Part shown: piece after piece, positions 17,210 to 26,091 of the stretch
Layout of the letters: each line of letters begins with the position of its first letter
Position numbering within the stretch: position 1 is the stretch's first letter
DNA from: Gemmatimonadota bacterium
GTDB taxonomy: Bacteria; Latescibacterota; UBA2968
Reading direction: 5' to 3'
Length of the DNA stretch: 49,704 bases
Assembly: GCA_026706845.1 (NCBI GenBank)
Contig: JAPOXY010000073.1
Coordinates: forward strand, 1-49,704
Translations under genes and position numbers: made by a program
The notes under the pieces: model-generated
What the model was told of the DNA's origin: nothing
Database searches by the model: none
The model's input: only the letters and a program-made list of their open reading frames with translations

Positions 17210-19174
17210 TTGAAGATTACTGTTCTATCAAAAGTGACGCGGCGGTCGCTTGTAATCGGTCTGGCCATGGCGGCGTGGGTCAATTTTTGGCCTGTGTACG
17301 CGAGTCTGGTGCTGCATTCCACACGCGCCGACCACGCGCATTTGTCCGTGGCTCTGCTCATTCCGTATTTGTTTTTGCTGGTGGGCAATCTGTTTCTGGG
17401 ACAGCGCGGTTTGTCGCCATCTGAACTGCTGGTGGTGTGTTGCATAGGCATAGTGGCTGCGTGTATGCAGGGTGAGTGGTTGTCGAATTATTTTCTCGAA
17501 GCGCTTACTATGCCGCACTATTTTGCGTCGGCAGAGAACCGGTGGGGCGAGTTGCTGTTGCCGCATTTGCCGGGATGGGCTGTGGTCAATGATCGTGCGG
17601 CTGTGACGCATTTTTATGAGGGACTCCCGCCCGGGGAGGGATTTCCGTGGCGTTTGTGGATTGCCCCGCTGTTCTGGTGGGGCACTTTTTTGGGTGCTAT
17701 ACTGGGTGTCAATCTCTGCTTGAGTGTGATTTTGCGAAAGCAGTGGATGGCGCACGAGCGGCTGGCTTTTCCCGTGGCGCGCGCGCTTTTGGAACTGACG
17801 GGTGTGTCTGGGACACACGGTACGCTTTCATCTCTGGTGCGATCGCGTTTTTTTTTGGTGGGATTTTCGGTTACCTTTCTGCTTATTTGCTGGTTTATAC
17901 TCACCTGGTTTTATGTGGCTGTGCCGCCGCCGCCCATTTTGAGTGGAAATTTTGCGTCTAAAGTGTTGCCACTTGCGCGGGGTTTTCCGCCTTTTCAGTT
18001 GCGCTTCAGTATTTTGACACTGGTGTTTGGCTATTTCACGAATCTGGAAGTGCTGTTTTCTATCTGGTTTTTTCACGTGCTGGCTATTGTGCAGGCCGGG
18101 GTGTTTAATCGGATTGGTCTGGAAGTGGGTAGCGTGGATCCGTGGGGGTCTTTTCACGCGGCGGTGGGATGGCAGAGTTTTGGGGGGATGATCGTCTTTG
18201 TCGGCTGGGGCATGTGGATTGCGCGGTCGCATTTGCGGGATGTTTTTCGCAAAGCGTTCTGGGGCGATGATCGCGTGGATGATACCGGGGAGTTGATGTC
18301 GTATCGGACGGCTGTGTGGGTGATGCTGGGTTGTTCTGCATATCTTTTGTTGTGGTTGAAAAGTGCGGGTATGGCCTGGGGACCCATTTTGGCATTTTAT
18401 TTTGCCACACTGGTCTTGTATTTGGGATTGGCGCGAATTATGGTGGAGAGCGGGCTTATTTTTTTGCGGGGACCGATCACGGCGCAGGCTTTTACCTGGC
18501 ATTTGTTCGGCGTTTTGGGCATGGGACCGGGCAGTGCGGTGATTTTGACGCTGACCAATGCGTTTGCCTGCGATGCCAAGACGTTTGCGATGACGCCTAT
18601 GGCGCATGTGCCGAGGTTGGGGATGGCGATAAATCGCAGGTTGCGCAAAGTGCTCGCGCCGGGTTTGATGTTGGGGGCGTTGATTGGGGCTGTGACGGCT
18701 GTGGGATTTATTTTGTATTACGGTTATTATGTGATGGGGAGTTACAATTTTGGAACTGTGAGTTTCAGGGGTATTGGCGCGCTGAATCTGGCGGGGTTTA
18801 ACCAGCTCGCTGCAGGGCGCATTCAAGCCGGGACTATGGGTACGAGTTGGAATCGTATCGGTTTTTTGGGGATTGGCGCCGCATTTACGGGTTTGTTGTT
18901 TTTCTTGCGGTATCGGTTTCCGGGGTTTCCGCTTCATCCAATTGGGTTTACGATTTCAGCTTCTGCACCGCTTCGCAATACAACGCTGACGATTTTTATG
19001 GTTTGGGCTTTGAAGACGATTGTGTTGCGGCTTGGCGGGCTGGAGCGCTATCGCAAGTTGACACCGCTTTTTCTGGGGATGATGGTCGCTTATATGGCGG
19101 GTACGGCAATCGGTGTTGTTGTGGATTGGATATGGTTCCACGGGCAGGGGCACATGATCCATGTCGCGTGGTGA
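17210..19174 (+). CDS. Large polytopic membrane protein, OPT-like (DUF6784/DUF6785 type)
   Basis: 654 aa from a TTG at 17210 behind AAAAAGGG; TTG at 17156 and GTG at 17234 are alternatives and the true start is not certain. About 14 hydrophobic segments. Conserved-looking soluble and re-entrant patches include LAFPVARALLEL, VGSVDPWGSFH, ARIMVESGLIFLRGP and TNAFACDAKTFAMTPMAH. These recall the DUF6785/DUF6784 proteins distantly related to oligopeptide transporters, found in Planctomycetota and similar phyla. A transport role is inference. It stands alone: the upstream strand holds the broken TPR gene on the other strand, and it converges with the minus-strand operon at 19227. Confidence 0.7.
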   Translation: MKITVLSKVTRRSLVIGLAMAAWVNFWPVYASLVLHSTRADHAHLSVALLIPYLFLLVGNLFLGQRGLSPSELLVVCCIGIVAACMQGEWLSNYFLEALTMPHYFASAENRWGELLLPHLPGWAVVNDRAAVTHFYEGLPPGEGFPWRLWIAPLFWWGTFLGAILGVNLCLSVILRKQWMAHERLAFPVARALLELTGVSGTHGTLSSLVRSRFFLVGFSVTFLLICWFILTWFYVAVPPPPILSGNFASKVLPLARGFPPFQLRFSILTLVFGYFTNLEVLFSIWFFHVLAIVQAGVFNRIGLEVGSVDPWGSFHAAVGWQSFGGMIVFVGWGMWIARSHLRDVFRKAFWGDDRVDDTGELMSYRTAVWVMLGCSAYLLLWLKSAGMAWGPILAFYFATLVLYLGLARIMVESGLIFLRGPITAQAFTWHLFGVLGMGPGSAVILTLTNAFACDAKTFAMTPMAHVPRLGMAINRRLRKVLAPGLMLGALIGAVTAVGFILYYGYYVMGSYNFGTVSFRGIGALNLAGFNQLAAGRIQAGTMGTSWNRIGFLGIGAAFTGLLFFLRYRFPGFPLHPIGFTISASAPLRNTTLTIFMVWALKTIVLRLGGLERYRKLTPLFLGMMVAYMAGTAIGVVVDWIWFHGQGHMIHVAW

Positions 19175-19226
19175 GAGGGTGGAGAGACAGAGCGGTGTAC
19201 AACTGGCCGTATCTCAGGTTAGTCCA

Positions 19227-20189
19227 TCAACTTTCGGTTGTGATTAGCCGATATAAATTTGGAATCGTCTCCCGATGGTCGCCCTGGATATAATAGCTTT
19301 CGCCGCCGTCGCGCACGGTGCGAACGAGGATGGTTTTGAAGGGGCGATAGTAGTAGCGGGGGTCGGTTTTGGGAGCTTCGGTGTCGAGGTCGTCGCCGAG
19401 GGGGATGAGGTCGAAGACTGCCGTGGTGAATCTGGCGATGCTGCGATTTTCCTGGCGGGCGACATTGCGGGCCATGGCGAGGGCTTTGAGATAGACTTCA
19501 GGTCCCATGATGGCCGTGCCGATGTTGAGGAGGACGCCGCCTTCGAGGTGGGAGATGGATTCTGTGAAAATTAAGAAGTCGGTATAGGTGCTTGCGCCAA
19601 TTGCGGCACCGTCGCAGTTGGGGTGTTCGTGGACGATGTCATAACCGATGCTGACGTGTGTGGTGATGGGGATATTGAGTCGGACTGCAGCGGCAAAAAT
19701 GCTGATGTCTTTGTGTGGGTAATTGCTTTCGAGGATGTCGCGCCCAACGGCTTCGCCCAGTCCAATGCCTTTTTGCGCCGCTGTTTGGGCAATGAGGTTG
19801 AGGTCGCCGGTTTCGGTCCACAGTCCAAATTCTCCGGTGCGGATATATCTACCCACGCTTTCGGTGGTTGCGCCGATGCGGGCAAATTCGTAGTCGTGAA
19901 TGGCACAGGCGCCATTGCCCGCAATATGGGTGATGAGGCCGCGTTCCATCAGGTCGATGAGGTAGCGCGCAGCACCGGCGCGAATGACGTGGGCGCCGAT
20001 CATGAAGATGACCGCACAATTGTTTTGTCTGGCGCGTACAATGCGATCTGCGACAATGGGAAGGTTGGGGTTGTCAAAGGGAGGTATTGGCGCATTGAGG
20101 TCGGGTATTTGATCGACGGAGAGGTCGTGTTCCCGCTGGTTGAGGGGGCGGAGTTTGAGTTTGAAGCGGTCAAAGGTTTTGTAGGGCAT
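19227..20189 (-). CDS. Deoxyhypusine synthase-like protein (bacterial DHS-like family)
   Basis: 320 aa. Rossmann-like protein with the motifs IGAHVIRAG (64-72), GNGACAIHDYEFA (about 91-103), GLGEAVGRDI, HVSIGYDIVHEHPNCDGAA and GPEVYLKALAMARN. These match a bacterial family that looks like deoxyhypusine synthase but has no eIF5A partner and an unknown reaction; NAD binding is likely. ATG at 20189 without a clear Shine-Dalgarno, 10 bases after the sulfotransferase stop, so translation is probably coupled. Last gene of the eight-gene minus-strand operon; no terminator hairpin seen before the convergent membrane-protein gene. Family membership is from remembered motifs; function open. Confidence 0.6.
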   Translation of the reverse strand: MPYKTFDRFKLKLRPLNQREHDLSVDQIPDLNAPIPPFDNPNLPIVADRIVRARQNNCAVIFMIGAHVIRAGAARYLIDLMERGLITHIAGNGACAIHDYEFARIGATTESVGRYIRTGEFGLWTETGDLNLIAQTAAQKGIGLGEAVGRDILESNYPHKDISIFAAAVRLNIPITTHVSIGYDIVHEHPNCDGAAIGASTYTDFLIFTESISHLEGGVLLNIGTAIMGPEVYLKALAMARNVARQENRSIARFTTAVFDLIPLGDDLDTEAPKTDPRYYYRPFKTILVRTVRDGGESYYIQGDHRETIPNLYRLITTES

Positions 20190-20199
20190 GTTCGCGGTT

Positions 20200-20922
20200 C
20201 TAAATGTATTGATATGCTTTCATGGCGGGATGCAAAAATTCAAAATTATGGACGCCATCATCGGTTTTCCATCTGCCTACGGAATCGGGGCGTACGATTA
20301 CTTTGCCCAATGGAAATCCGAGGAATGCCTCTACCCGCGCAAATGTCTCATCCTGATTTAATATCGCGTCCTCAAATCGCACGGTGATACAGTGTTTGGG
20401 TACGGGTGTGGATTTCATGATTTCGTACTGATATAACCAGGAAATCGCCCGCCGTTCGCGTATGTCGTCTGTGTGCGGATATTGAATATCGAAGTCGCGC
20501 AGATCATCTGTTTTGTGCCCACTTAAGATGCAGTCGCGGGGATCGCGTACCCAGTGAATGTATTTGGCATCGGGAAACATGCGCACAATCCACGGATAGA
20601 CGAGTGTGGTTTCGGGTAATTTCCATCCGTAGTTCTCGTACCGATTTCTGGGGGGAAGCACGTCTTGCAAATAGGTTTCGACGAGGTGGATAAATTCGGG
20701 GTCGATGTCCATGGTGTGCAGGTCATCAAAATCCCACGATAACCCGCCATTCCATTTCACGTATTTTGCCATTACGCGGCATGCATCGTACAGCGCCTGG
20801 GGAGGCATTTTATCGCCCGATGCATTGATCAAGCGTCCCATGTACATACCGCTGGCATAGAGCGTGTGGGAGATCAACCGCGTGCCCGAATGCCCACGTC
20901 CGATAACTGTGACTAACGACAA
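20200..20922 (-). CDS. PAPS-dependent sulfotransferase family protein
   Basis: 240 aa. Transfers sulfate from 3'-phosphoadenylyl sulfate to a hydroxyl or amine. The N-terminal GRGHSGTRL (8-16) is the 5'-phosphosulfate loop (strand-loop-helix), and YIHWVRDPRDCILSGH (about 121-136) is the 3'-phosphate loop with the conserved Arg and Ser. The start is TTG at 20922, six bases after AGGAGGT. No signal peptide, so cytoplasmic. Co-transcribed with a TIM-barrel isomerase 12 bases upstream. A sulfate-adding enzyme near a set of sulfate-removing enzymes is notable; the acceptor is unknown. Confidence 0.8.
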   Translation of the reverse strand: MSLVTVIGRGHSGTRLISHTLYASGMYMGRLINASGDKMPPQALYDACRVMAKYVKWNGGLSWDFDDLHTMDIDPEFIHLVETYLQDVLPPRNRYENYGWKLPETTLVYPWIVRMFPDAKYIHWVRDPRDCILSGHKTDDLRDFDIQYPHTDDIRERRAISWLYQYEIMKSTPVPKHCITVRFEDAILNQDETFARVEAFLGFPLGKVIVRPDSVGRWKTDDGVHNFEFLHPAMKAYQYI

Positions 20923-20934
20923 TGTTCTACCTCC

Positions 20935-21732
20935 TTATAGCTTTTTTTCAAACTCGTTTTTTATGCGAATTTTGTCGGCTGCATTTCCAAAGCCCAGACT
21001 GAACCATCCTTCGTATCCCATGGCGTTTAAGCGTTTGAAAAGTGCGTCAAAATCGATTGTGCCTTCTCCCGGTACCAGGTGTATTTCGTAATCGCCATTG
21101 TTGTCATTGATGCGTACCTGGCCAATGTTATCTACGCCAAAGGCATCGAGAAATCCAGCCCAGCCTTCGGGTACGAGATGTCCGTGTGCTATGTTGAAAG
21201 CCCACTTGAAGTGATCGGATTGTATGGCATCAAAAAACCATTGCGTCTCTTCGACGTTGTGCGGCAAATAGTGAATTTCGGCGTGTTCGGGTTCCAGGTT
21301 GTGATTTTCAAAATAGATCGCGATGTCGGTTTTTTCCGCTCGATGTGCCAGTCGTTTCATGCGTTCTATGGCAGCATCTCGGCGCAAGGCTATATCGCCA
21401 AAGTGATAGCCCCCATGGCCGACGATCCAGCCACATCCCAACTGAACTGCCAGATCAAAATTGGCGTTTACATAGACATCGACTGCTTCGGATAAAATTG
21501 GGACATATTCGGCATTGTTAATGGCGGATGAGGGATGGATGCCGATTTGTACTGCGTGTTTTTCACACAGATCGCGAATGCGTTTTACGCGCATATTGTC
21601 AAAAGAAGCGAGATTATTAGGGGGCATATCGGCCTGAAAGTCGATATAGCGAAATCCATTTTCTGCACCCCATACAATGCCCTCTTCAAGGGGTGTGGAT
21701 TTATCCATGTTGTATCCAAATCGTCCGCTCAC
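20935..21732 (-). CDS. Sugar phosphate isomerase/epimerase (xylose isomerase-like TIM barrel)
   Basis: 265 aa from GTG at 21732, chosen because GGAGG lies five bases before it; an ATG at 21744 overlaps that site and is less likely. AP-endonuclease-2-type barrel with metal-site candidates in IGIHPSS, FENHNLE, NIAHGHL and QVRINDNNG. Acts probably on a keto-sugar, inositol or sugar acid. The gene lies 26 bases after the L,D-transpeptidase gene and 12 before the sulfotransferase, inside the long minus-strand operon. The substrate is unknown. Confidence 0.8.
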   Translation of the reverse strand: MSGRFGYNMDKSTPLEEGIVWGAENGFRYIDFQADMPPNNLASFDNMRVKRIRDLCEKHAVQIGIHPSSAINNAEYVPILSEAVDVYVNANFDLAVQLGCGWIVGHGGYHFGDIALRRDAAIERMKRLAHRAEKTDIAIYFENHNLEPEHAEIHYLPHNVEETQWFFDAIQSDHFKWAFNIAHGHLVPEGWAGFLDAFGVDNIGQVRINDNNGDYEIHLVPGEGTIDFDALFKRLNAMGYEGWFSLGFGNAADKIRIKNEFEKKL

Positions 21733-21758
21733 TATTGCCTCCATAAAGTTGATTGTGA

Positions 21759-22274
21759 CTATGGATGGATATCAATTGGCGTTCCATCTTTTACGGAAGC
21801 CCAAATTTCATCCATCGCTTCGTTTGATACGGCTATACATCCGTCCGTCCAGTCGCGTCCCAAGAACCAGTATCTATTCCATAGGGAAGCCGTTCTACCA
21901 GTTGGGTATCCGTGAACCATGATAGCTCCGCCTGGGTTTACACCAAGGGAGTCTGCGCGTTGTTTGTCAGCTTTGTTTGGATAGGAGATGTGTATAGATA
22001 GATAGTATTTGCTGTTGGGGTTGCGCCAGTCCAATATGTAGCGGCCTTCTGGCGTCCGCGAGTCGCCTTCGCGCATTTTATGGCCCTCGGGTGTTTTGCC
22101 CAGTGCAATTGGATACTGTTTGAGCACGCTATCGCCCCGACACAATTGCAATACGCGCTTTTTTTTGTACACAACCACGCGATCCACATTGGGTATTTGT
22201 TCACCCAAAACAGGTGTTAAAAGAAGGAAAATGATAAATATCTCGATCAATATGGTGAATGGTTTCCGATACAT
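21759..22274 (-). CDS. L,D-transpeptidase (YkuD domain), secreted
   Basis: 171 aa. Cross-links or anchors to peptidoglycan, or is a murein amidase relative, in the periplasm. Residues 1-24 are a signal peptide ending around LLLTPVLG. The YkuD domain follows, with His121 (MVHGYPTG) and nucleophile Cys146 in DWTDGCIAVSN. The ATG overlaps the TAA of the upstream serine hydrolase by one base (TAATG), so they are translationally coupled. This pairing with a beta-lactamase-fold hydrolase suggests a cell-wall task inside an otherwise catabolic operon. Confidence 0.9.
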   Translation of the reverse strand: MYRKPFTILIEIFIIFLLLTPVLGEQIPNVDRVVVYKKKRVLQLCRGDSVLKQYPIALGKTPEGHKMREGDSRTPEGRYILDWRNPNSKYYLSIHISYPNKADKQRADSLGVNPGGAIMVHGYPTGRTASLWNRYWFLGRDWTDGCIAVSNEAMDEIWASVKDGTPIDIHP

Positions 22275-23473
22275 TACTCAATCAATGCCTGGTACACGAG
22301 TGTTTTAAATTCAGCGCGAATGCGATAATAGTTTGCGGGCATGAATTGCGTGAGCAATAACCCGACGAGTTCTTCTTCATAATCGATCCAGAACGCTGTT
22401 GTTGCCGCACCGCCCCAGCGAAATGTCCCCACACTGCCGGGACCGCCAGCAGCAGCATCGAGTAAAATTGCGCCTCCCAATCCAAAACCTTCACCCGATA
22501 GATTTGTCAGCCCCAGAGAGATGGGCATCAGTTCGTCGGGCAAGTGGTTCATTGTCATCAGTTCGACGGTTTTGCGCCCCAGTAGCCGCACGCCTTGAAA
22601 CACGCCTCCATTGAGCATCATGTGGCAGAAGCGAATATAATCAGAGGCTGTGGAGACCAATCCACCGCCACCGGAATAGAATTTTTGCGGACTGGAAAAT
22701 TTGCTGGTTGCCGGGTCGTCAATCACGCGAATCCCACCTTCTTGTGCCGGGCCGTAATTTGTCGCAAACCGATGGCCCTGTCCTTCGCGCACCCAAAATT
22801 CCGTGTCTTCCATGCCGAGGGGATCTAAAATTCGCTCTCTGAAAAACGCATTGAGGGGCATGCCGGAGATAACTTCGACAAAATGCCCGAGTACATCGGT
22901 CGATACGCTGTAACGCCAGGCTGTACCCGGTTGATTCGCCAGGGGTAGCGTTGCCAGTGTTTGTACCATTTCTTTTGTCGAATGGTCTGGCCGATTAATT
23001 TTTGCCTGATTATACATTTGTTCGACGGGCGAATTGCCCATAAAGCCATAGGTCATCCCCGATGTGTGGGTCATCAAATGGCGAATCGTGATTTCTCGCT
23101 CCAGGTCCTCTGGGGGTATGCCTGTACCGGCGAAGACTTTCACTTTTTTTAATTCTGGAATAAAATCCGATACGGGATCATCCAGTTGAAAAAGCCCCTC
23201 TTCATAGAGCATCATGGCCGCGACAGTTGTGATCGGTTTGGTCATTGAATAAATCCGATAAATTGTATCGCGCGTTGTGGGTACTTTTGTGTCTTGTGTT
23301 CCGAAACATGAAAAATGCGCGATTTTGCCATGCCTACAGACCATCGTTATAATGCTGACGAGTTTGCCTTCGTCAATATAGCGTTGCATCACGCGATTGA
23401 TGCGATGCAGACGCGTAGCCGATAGTCCCACATCTTCTGGTGCAACGGTGGGAAGCCCTGGATCACTGTTCAA
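22274..23473 (-). CDS. Serine hydrolase of the class C beta-lactamase/esterase family
   Basis: 399 aa. Ser76 and Lys79 of SMTK form the nucleophile pair, and Tyr188 in YSVS is the second catalytic motif. GGGGLVSTASDY and FRWGGAA near the C-terminus match the family's later motifs. Many such proteins are esterases or D-amino-acid peptidases rather than lactamases. No convincing signal peptide. TTG start at 23473 behind AAAGGAG, six bases away. One-base overlap with the L,D-transpeptidase gene. No sign that it confers drug resistance. Confidence 0.88.
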   Translation of the reverse strand: MNSDPGLPTVAPEDVGLSATRLHRINRVMQRYIDEGKLVSIITMVCRHGKIAHFSCFGTQDTKVPTTRDTIYRIYSMTKPITTVAAMMLYEEGLFQLDDPVSDFIPELKKVKVFAGTGIPPEDLEREITIRHLMTHTSGMTYGFMGNSPVEQMYNQAKINRPDHSTKEMVQTLATLPLANQPGTAWRYSVSTDVLGHFVEVISGMPLNAFFRERILDPLGMEDTEFWVREGQGHRFATNYGPAQEGGIRVIDDPATSKFSSPQKFYSGGGGLVSTASDYIRFCHMMLNGGVFQGVRLLGRKTVELMTMNHLPDELMPISLGLTNLSGEGFGLGGAILLDAAAGGPGSVGTFRWGGAATTAFWIDYEEELVGLLLTQFMPANYYRIRAEFKTLVYQALIE

Positions 23474-23505
23474 GATTTACTCCTTTCGCCTAAAGTATGT
23501 TTTTC

Positions 23506-24666
23506 TCAATCCGTTGTCCCGTTCAGTCCATTTACCAGATCCGGTGGTATGGAGGCCACGTGAATCTGGGGCTGTCCGCTCAGGTCGGATGTGAACACCA
23601 TCCACTGCATATCCGGAGTGGCGTAGGCGTGCGGATGCGCTTTTTTGACGAGAATTGAGGTGCGGGCGTCGCATACGACCGCATTTTTTCCCGTCTGGAT
23701 GGATCCCAGCAGGAGCTTGCCGGATCCCTGCCAGTCATCGGCAAAAAAGTACTGGCCGCACGGAGATGTCCCCAGGTGATTAAACCGATACCCGCGCGAG
23801 ACGCTCCGTGGCGGTTCCCCGGCTTTTACGCCCAGCAGATTGCCCTTTTCGGGGGTGTAGTCGCCTTGTGCAAAATACCATTCCTCGGGGCTGTGTAGCC
23901 CCCGGGCGTTCGGGGCACGGACTGTGAGCAAGATCTCGTTCGTTCCCGCAATCCAGGCTTCGTGTCCCACGATGCTGGGCGTATAAGGTTCCCCTACCTG
24001 CAACCGCGTCACCTTTCCGCTCGGGATGTCCAGGAGAAATTCCGTGGCACCCTGTTCTCCGAAAATTACCGCCCTGGTACCGTCGGGCAGCACTTTGCAT
24101 CCCCGGTTGTGCTGTACCATAATTTGCTTGCCCCAGGTAGGCTCGAACTGGGTGTGGGGGTTGCAAATATCCGGATCGGTGTGGATGAGATCCCGCGTGC
24201 CGGTCTTCAAATCCAGCAGTTCGATCCCGAACATCTGGGGTTCCAGGCTGAGGGTGACGCCATAGGCATAGTAGCGCTCGTCGGGAGACACTGTGTCCAT
24301 CCCCCGGTGCTGAAAATCTTCGGGAAATTCGAAAATTACCTCCCATTCTCCCGTGGCGAGATCCACCCGCCGCAGTTCCAGGCATTTTCCCTCCTGTACG
24401 TGGCGGTAGTAAAAGATCCCGGTGTGGCTCATCCCCGGTGCCCGCAGTCCCTGCCCCAAAACCTCACTCTTCCAGGTCCCGAATTCGCAGATCACATATT
24501 CGTTGTAGTTAGAGCTGGATTTCGGATTTTGTCGTTCGTACACAAAAACCCGGGAGTCCGCCGAACAGTAGGGCTGTTCGCAGTAAATATTGGATTTTTC
24601 GAGTGGGTCGTCGGTGATCTGATAGACGACAGCGCCGCTTGCATCTTCCTCAAGTATCCTGGCCAT
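23506..24666 (-). CDS. Oligogalacturonate lyase-like beta-propeller protein (PL22-like)
   Basis: 386 aa, the usual length of PL22 lyases. Seven-bladed propeller suggested by repeated strand pairs such as DERYYAYGV and DMQWMVFTSD. Histidine-bearing motifs NPHTQFEP (about 169), VGHEAW (about 233), FNHLGTS (about 300) and HPHAYATPD (about 345) match the Mn2+/catalytic His cluster of oligogalacturonate lyases. It would cleave short pectic oligomers to unsaturated uronates, in the cytoplasm, since there is no signal peptide. ATG after GGAG. Between the MR-type enolase and the serine hydrolase in one operon; the pair lyase plus acid-sugar dehydratase is consistent with uronate breakdown. Other propeller functions are possible. 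Confidence 0.7.
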   Translation of the reverse strand: MARILEEDASGAVVYQITDDPLEKSNIYCEQPYCSADSRVFVYERQNPKSSSNYNEYVICEFGTWKSEVLGQGLRAPGMSHTGIFYYRHVQEGKCLELRRVDLATGEWEVIFEFPEDFQHRGMDTVSPDERYYAYGVTLSLEPQMFGIELLDLKTGTRDLIHTDPDICNPHTQFEPTWGKQIMVQHNRGCKVLPDGTRAVIFGEQGATEFLLDIPSGKVTRLQVGEPYTPSIVGHEAWIAGTNEILLTVRAPNARGLHSPEEWYFAQGDYTPEKGNLLGVKAGEPPRSVSRGYRFNHLGTSPCGQYFFADDWQGSGKLLLGSIQTGKNAVVCDARTSILVKKAHPHAYATPDMQWMVFTSDLSGQPQIHVASIPPDLVNGLNGTTD

Positions 24667-24716
24667 AGCTGGTCTCCTTTTCTATCGTCCTCCTGGTTCC
24701 GGTGGCCAACGTCCTG

Positions 24717-25868
24717 TTATGGGTCAATCAGATTGTCGTTAATATAGTCCCAGTTGAAATCAAATCCCAGACCTGGTAGCTGAGGGAGGATGACATTGCC
24801 GTCATCATCCAGGGGATCGACAATGGAATTCAAATAGGGGGGTGGGGTTTCGTAGTCGAAGTCGGGACGCAAGAGGCCGCGTTCATAGTATTCACAGGTT
24901 GCTTCTGTTGTTGCGCCCAGGATTTGCATGTTTGCCCATCCGCCATAGTGCATTTCACACTGAATGCCGAAGGCCTGGGCTATGTTGACCATTTTGTAGC
25001 ATCCCGTGATGCCGCCATAGTTTTGATCGATGCGCAGCATGTCGGATGCGCCCTGAAGCACCCATTCGGCGCGTGTGAAGACGCCACCGGGAATGTGTTC
25101 TGGCGAGAGTATGGCGATGTCCAGTTCGCGGGTCAATCGTCGGTATGCTTCTGTTCGCGTTTCGACCATGGGGTGTTCGAGCCAGTAGTAATTCAGTTTT
25201 TCCAGTTCGCGACCGACCCACAGCGATTGCTCTAAAGTGTAAACGCCAAAGGGGTCTAACATCAAGACCATGTCGTCGCCGACGGCTTCGCGCACGGCTT
25301 TGCATACTTCTATGTCTTCTTTGGGAAATCCGGGTACCTGTGGGGCAGGTTCCCAGGTGTGTGGGTTCCAGCAGATGTACGCGTGAACTTTGTATGCTTT
25401 GTATCCCTGTTTTTTGCATTCGAGCGCATGTTCGGCATAATCTTCTGGTTTGCCTATGTTGGGATAGGTGCTGGCGTATGCTTTGACTTTGTCGCGCGCA
25501 CCGCCGAGGATCTTGTGTACGGGCAGGTCAACCATTCTGCCCAGCAGGTCCCAGAGGGCGCAATCGACTGCACCCATAACATGCTCGGGCAAGCTGTGAC
25601 CGAAGGTGACGAGTTGGTCCATCCAGTTCCAGATTTTTTCACGCGCAAGAGGATCTTCGCCGATCAACATGCGCTTGATCGGACCTTCGAGATATCGCCG
25701 ATCGCCACCAACCATATATCCTTCGATCCCTTCATCAGCTACAATTTTGAAGATTGAGCTTGCCGACTCTTTTTGCTCTTCTCCCCAGATGCCGTAGCCC
25801 CACTTACTCGGTCGAGACCTGCCGCCTGGCGTGCGGAATGTAATCACTTCGATGTCTGTAATTTTCAT
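24717..25868 (-). CDS. Mandelate racemase-subgroup enolase-superfamily enzyme (acid-sugar dehydratase-like)
   Basis: 383 aa. The capping domain is about residues 1-120, then the barrel. All catalytic residues are present: K160-V-H162 (KxH base), metal ligands D205, E231 and E257, and the D281/H307 dyad (RIDQNYGG, EMHYGG). It therefore looks competent for proton abstraction and dehydration of an acid sugar, in contrast to the related gene at 2-874, where the dyad is replaced. ATG at 25868 behind GAGGACC. First gene of the minus-strand operon running to 19227; the 132 bases upstream hold a tRNA terminator and no promoter I would trust. Sugar specificity cannot be read. Confidence 0.9.
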   Translation of the reverse strand: MKITDIEVITFRTPGGRSRPSKWGYGIWGEEQKESASSIFKIVADEGIEGYMVGGDRRYLEGPIKRMLIGEDPLAREKIWNWMDQLVTFGHSLPEHVMGAVDCALWDLLGRMVDLPVHKILGGARDKVKAYASTYPNIGKPEDYAEHALECKKQGYKAYKVHAYICWNPHTWEPAPQVPGFPKEDIEVCKAVREAVGDDMVLMLDPFGVYTLEQSLWVGRELEKLNYYWLEHPMVETRTEAYRRLTRELDIAILSPEHIPGGVFTRAEWVLQGASDMLRIDQNYGGITGCYKMVNIAQAFGIQCEMHYGGWANMQILGATTEATCEYYERGLLRPDFDYETPPPYLNSIVDPLDDDGNVILPQLPGLGFDFNWDYINDNLIDP

Positions 25869-25957
25869 GGGGTCCTCAATTCAAAAGACGGAAAGGAATA
25901 CAGATTACTCGCGATGTTTCAAATTAGCTTCTTATACGGAAAAATCAAGCCTTAACA

Positions 25958-25993
25958 AAAAAAGACTTACAAGAATTCTTGCAAGCCTTTTTT
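25958..25993 (-). terminator. Intrinsic terminator of the ffh-rplS-tRNA-Val operon
   Basis: A 16-bp stem with the AATT loop at 25974-25977 and T runs on the outside. The two non-Watson-Crick positions are G-U pairs in minus-strand RNA (A-C in plus-strand RNA), which shows that it serves the minus-strand transcript ending after tRNA-Val. Confidence 0.85.
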
Positions 25994-26000
25994 AAGTTTA

Positions 26001-26077
26001 TGGTGGGCGATACTGGATTCGAACCAGTGACCTCCTGCTTGTAAGGCAGGCGCTCTAACCAACTGAGCTAACCGCCC
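26001..26077 (-). tRNA. tRNA-Val (anticodon UAC)
   Basis: 77 bases including an encoded CCA. The 7-bp acceptor stem (GGGCGGT with ATCGCCC), D arm GCTC/GAGC, 5-bp anticodon stem and TTCGAAT T-loop are intact. The anticodon TAC is complementary to bases 26041-26043 of the window and reads GUA. The gene starts 14 bases after the stop of the DUF3098-like gene, so it is processed from the ribosomal-protein operon transcript rather than from its own promoter. Confidence 0.97.
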
Positions 26078-26091
26078 GGATAGTGTTAAAT

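Noticed and set aside
17194-17451. N-terminal extension of the TPR frame
   Set aside because: This part is antisense to the start of the OPT-like gene and shows no TPR pattern, so it was left out of the remnant.
17828-18937. 369-codon open frame on the minus strand
   Set aside because: Antisense to the OPT-like membrane protein; very rich in His, Arg, Gln and Pro, with no recognisable features.
22274-23473. Antibiotic-resistance beta-lactamase
   Set aside because: SMTK and YSVS fit the wider serine esterase/peptidase family. There is no convincing signal peptide or AmpC-specific KTG motif, so resistance is not supported.
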